A program made the translations under genes and the position numbers. DNA of 64,000 nt from CAVQAH01 sp963784195 (GTDB taxonomy: Bacteria > Acidobacteriota > Vicinamibacteria > Vicinamibacterales > 2-12-FULL-66-21): contig CAWARA010000003.1 of the NCBI GenBank assembly GCA_963784195.1, forward strand, positions 1 to 64,000. Direction: 5' to 3'. Of the stretch, positions 62,517 through 64,000 are shown piece by piece. The notes under the pieces are model-generated. The model had not been told where the DNA came from, searched no databases, and worked only from the letters and a program-made list of their open reading frames with translations. Position 1 is the first letter of the stretch. Each line of letters starts with the position of its first letter.

Positions 62517-63308
62517 TCAGGTTCTAGAGCGTCGTGAGGTGCGCTTCCGAACGCTCGGCTTTGCCTGCCGACGTTTTCCGGTCTTTCTCTTGCTGGTTTT
62601 CCTTTTGCTGGTCTTCTTTGCGCTGGTCTTCCTCTTGCGGCTCTTTCGTCGTCGCGCCTCATCAGCGCGGACGGACTCGTGTCCTCGCTCGAACGTCGGG
62701 TCCCCTACCTTCTCGAGCCCTGGCGCGCCCTCCGGGGACACGACCGGCCCGGTCACACCCAGTACGGTCTTCGCTTTCTCATAGAACTTTTCACGATCCG
62801 CCAGGCCGTTGAATCCGCCGTTGATGCGCCGTGTGATCTCTTTGAACGCCTCGCGTGTGACTCGATCGGCCAGCTCGTTGAGACCCTTCTTGGACCAGTA
62901 CAGACCGGCAACTCTGAACGCGACCTCCGGCAGTGCGGCACGCGGGGGATCGGCGATCAGGTCAACGCCGAGGAGATCGCCGTAGCGGCGGTAATTGGCA
63001 CGGCCGGTGATTTGGATCGGTCCGCGTCCCTTGAATCGCTTGCCGTCACCTGTCTCGGTGTTTCCGAGATCGGTTGCCAGCTTGCCGGGCGGCTCGTATC
63101 GGCGCTGAGCCGGAGTCGGCCCCCATATCTCCTCCATGAACCGGAACTGGCCCGACTCGTGGGCGAGCTGTGCGAGGAATGCGGCCGCGCGTGGCGGCCG
63201 TTCGATCGCGAACTCGCCGATCGCTGCTGTAAGAAATGGGAAGAGCGTCGCTCGTTTCGCCGCTGGCAATTGCGGCATGATTTTCTGCAACTGCTCGGTC
63301 GTGAGCAT
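62517..63308 (-). CDS. GH19-type lysozyme/chitinase (endolysin-like) with Lys/Arg-rich tail
   Basis: 263 residues. FLAQLAHESGQFRFMEEIWG (catalytic Glu in HESG), RRYEPPGKLATDLGN, FKGRGPIQITGRANY and TREAFKEITRRINGGFNGL are GH19/endolysin marks. No signal peptide is seen, as in phage endolysins. From about residue 218 to the end it is almost only Lys, Arg, Ser and Thr (for example KRKTSKRKTGKRRQAKP), a histone-like tail. It probably cuts peptidoglycan, with the tail binding DNA, teichoic acid or lipid A. No holin or other phage gene is adjacent. Confidence 0.85.
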   Translation of the reverse strand: MLTTEQLQKIMPQLPAAKRATLFPFLTAAIGEFAIERPPRAAAFLAQLAHESGQFRFMEEIWGPTPAQRRYEPPGKLATDLGNTETGDGKRFKGRGPIQITGRANYRRYGDLLGVDLIADPPRAALPEVAFRVAGLYWSKKGLNELADRVTREAFKEITRRINGGFNGLADREKFYEKAKTVLGVTGPVVSPEGAPGLEKVGDPTFERGHESVRADEARRRKSRKRKTSAKKTSKRKTSKRKTGKRRQAKPSVRKRTSRRSRT

Positions 63309-63456
63309 TTCTACCCCTCCTCGCGCTGAATCTGTACCACCTTACCCAACGCAGTTCAACGGCGACATCATGCGCACGCGTGCAAGTCACGACATGACGT
63401 GGGTCGAGACCCCAGCCGTTTCACTCCAGAAAGCATTCACTTTGATCGGCATCGCA

Positions 63457-63468
63457 GGTATTAATACC
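63457..63468. promoter_or_regulatory. Perfect 12-bp palindrome upstream of the trypsin-like gene
   Basis: GGTATTAATACC, flanked by GATCG-like repeats, 36 bp before the protease start in a 195-bp divergent gap. Possible operator; nothing else is recognised in the gap. Confidence 0.35.
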
Positions 63469-63503
63469 GATCGTTGCCGGAGCCATCGAGAGGAGTCACG
63501 CTC

Positions 63504-64000
63504 ATGAATCTCGAAAGACGCAAGCAATTCAACGAGCGCTTCTTGCAACGGCTCCTCGCGCGTCGCCCGCAGGATCGGTCGGAGATCGAGCAGCGCCTGC
63601 AGCAGGAAGAGCGTCGGGTGGTGCCCGAGTCTGCTTTCGAAGATCTGACGCTCGACCCGACCGGGCAGATTCGCCGCGATCCACGCGACTTCGCGCTGGA
63701 GACGATCGTGAACCGCGAACGGCCGGTGTTATTCGTGAGGGACGGACAGTTCGATCTGAATGAGGTGACCGCGTTAGGGCCTGAGGCCGTCGATCTCGTC
63801 GATCGGATGAGGCAGCAGGGGAACCGGCTGTTCTCGGTGTTGCCACTCATTGGCCGGATCGACGTGGTGAACTTCCCGAACGTCGACTATGTCGGAACCG
63901 GCTGGTTCGTCGACACTGACATCATTGTCACGAACCGTCATGTAGCCAGCTTGATAGCACGGTGGGACGGCCGCAAATTCGCATTTACCCGCGGCATTGG
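63504..64000 (+). CDS. Trypsin-like serine protease (partial, runs off the window)
   Basis: ATG 63504 follows GAGAGGAG. The first 165 residues are seen: a charged N-terminal region (FLQRLLARRPQDRSEIEQRL) and then a trypsin-fold start, YVGTGWFVDTDIIVTNRHVA, where NRHVA holds the catalytic His. The Asp, Ser and any C-terminal domain lie outside the window. No signal peptide, so it may be cytoplasmic or a defence-type trypsin; that cannot be decided here. Confidence 0.75.
   Translation, partial: MNLERRKQFNERFLQRLLARRPQDRSEIEQRLQQEERRVVPESAFEDLTLDPTGQIRRDPRDFALETIVNRERPVLFVRDGQFDLNEVTALGPEAVDLVDRMRQQGNRLFSVLPLIGRIDVVNFPNVDYVGTGWFVDTDIIVTNRHVASLIARWDGRKFAFTRGI

Overview
The window is high-GC chromosomal DNA that looks like Acidobacteriota, most probably the Vicinamibacteria (subdivision 6) or a close relative, and probably comes from a metagenome or long-read assembly. 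The taxonomic hint is the gene mix: an ADOP/MacB-type permease behind a PadR repressor, Oar-like TonB receptors with carboxypeptidase-regulatory N-termini, CRTAC1/FG-GAP proteins, GH29 and GH31 glycosidases, and several Ser/Thr kinases with TPR tails. No rRNA, tRNA, CRISPR array, integrase or phage block was seen. About 17 genes carry one or more apparent frameshifts that leave otherwise intact, family-consistent protein on both sides. Several lie at or next to short G or C runs, so base-call indels are more likely than mass decay. Such genes are listed as one full-span entry.

Layout. 20-3163 (-): metallo-beta-lactamase-fold protein overlapping a HEFGH metallopeptidase. 3294-5496 (+): outer-membrane beta-barrel protein and GH29 alpha-L-fucosidase. 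5594-11503 (+): AAE3-type oxalyl-CoA synthetase, PanE2-like reductase (4-bp overlap), OxlT-type antiporter and malate synthase, which together read as an oxalate -> oxalyl-CoA -> glyoxylate -> malate assimilation operon. 11489-12822 (-): secreted alpha/beta hydrolase. 13009-19327: ECF sigma factor, TonB receptor and a convergent kinase-TolB-TPR protein. 19543-24701: a badly frameshifted HHxxxDG acyltransferase-like gene and a kinase-AAA-TPR protein. 24793-27345: carboxylesterase and a Tat-exported sugar isomerase.

27647-37521 (-): a TonB receptor preceded by three overlapping or coupled genes, including two CRTAC1 proteins, one with a cysteine-less redoxin-like domain and TPRs. 37682-45245 (-): nucleoside-hydrolase-like (DUF1593) protein, GH31 glucosidase/xylosidase, ADOP permease and PadR regulator. 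45322-51349 (-): a polytopic patatin lipase coupled by an ATGA overlap to a catalase-like/di-heme cytochrome c fusion, a possible lipid-oxidising module. 51434-55028: MatC-like carrier divergent from an S9 peptidase. 55133-64000: ABM-domain protein, DUF3224 protein, amidohydrolase, second kinase-TolB-TPR paralogue, kinase remnant, HCxxGxxR phosphatase, GH19 lysozyme with a Lys/Arg-rich tail and a partial trypsin-like protease.

The gaps between genes are rich in small repeats. There are heptamer arrays, often arranged head to head around a core; a TGTAG...CTACA double-palindrome element; two long REP/RAYT-like hairpins; and a 13-bp tandem array. Several reach into gene 3' ends and supply a stop codon or, in the patatin gene, a protein tail.
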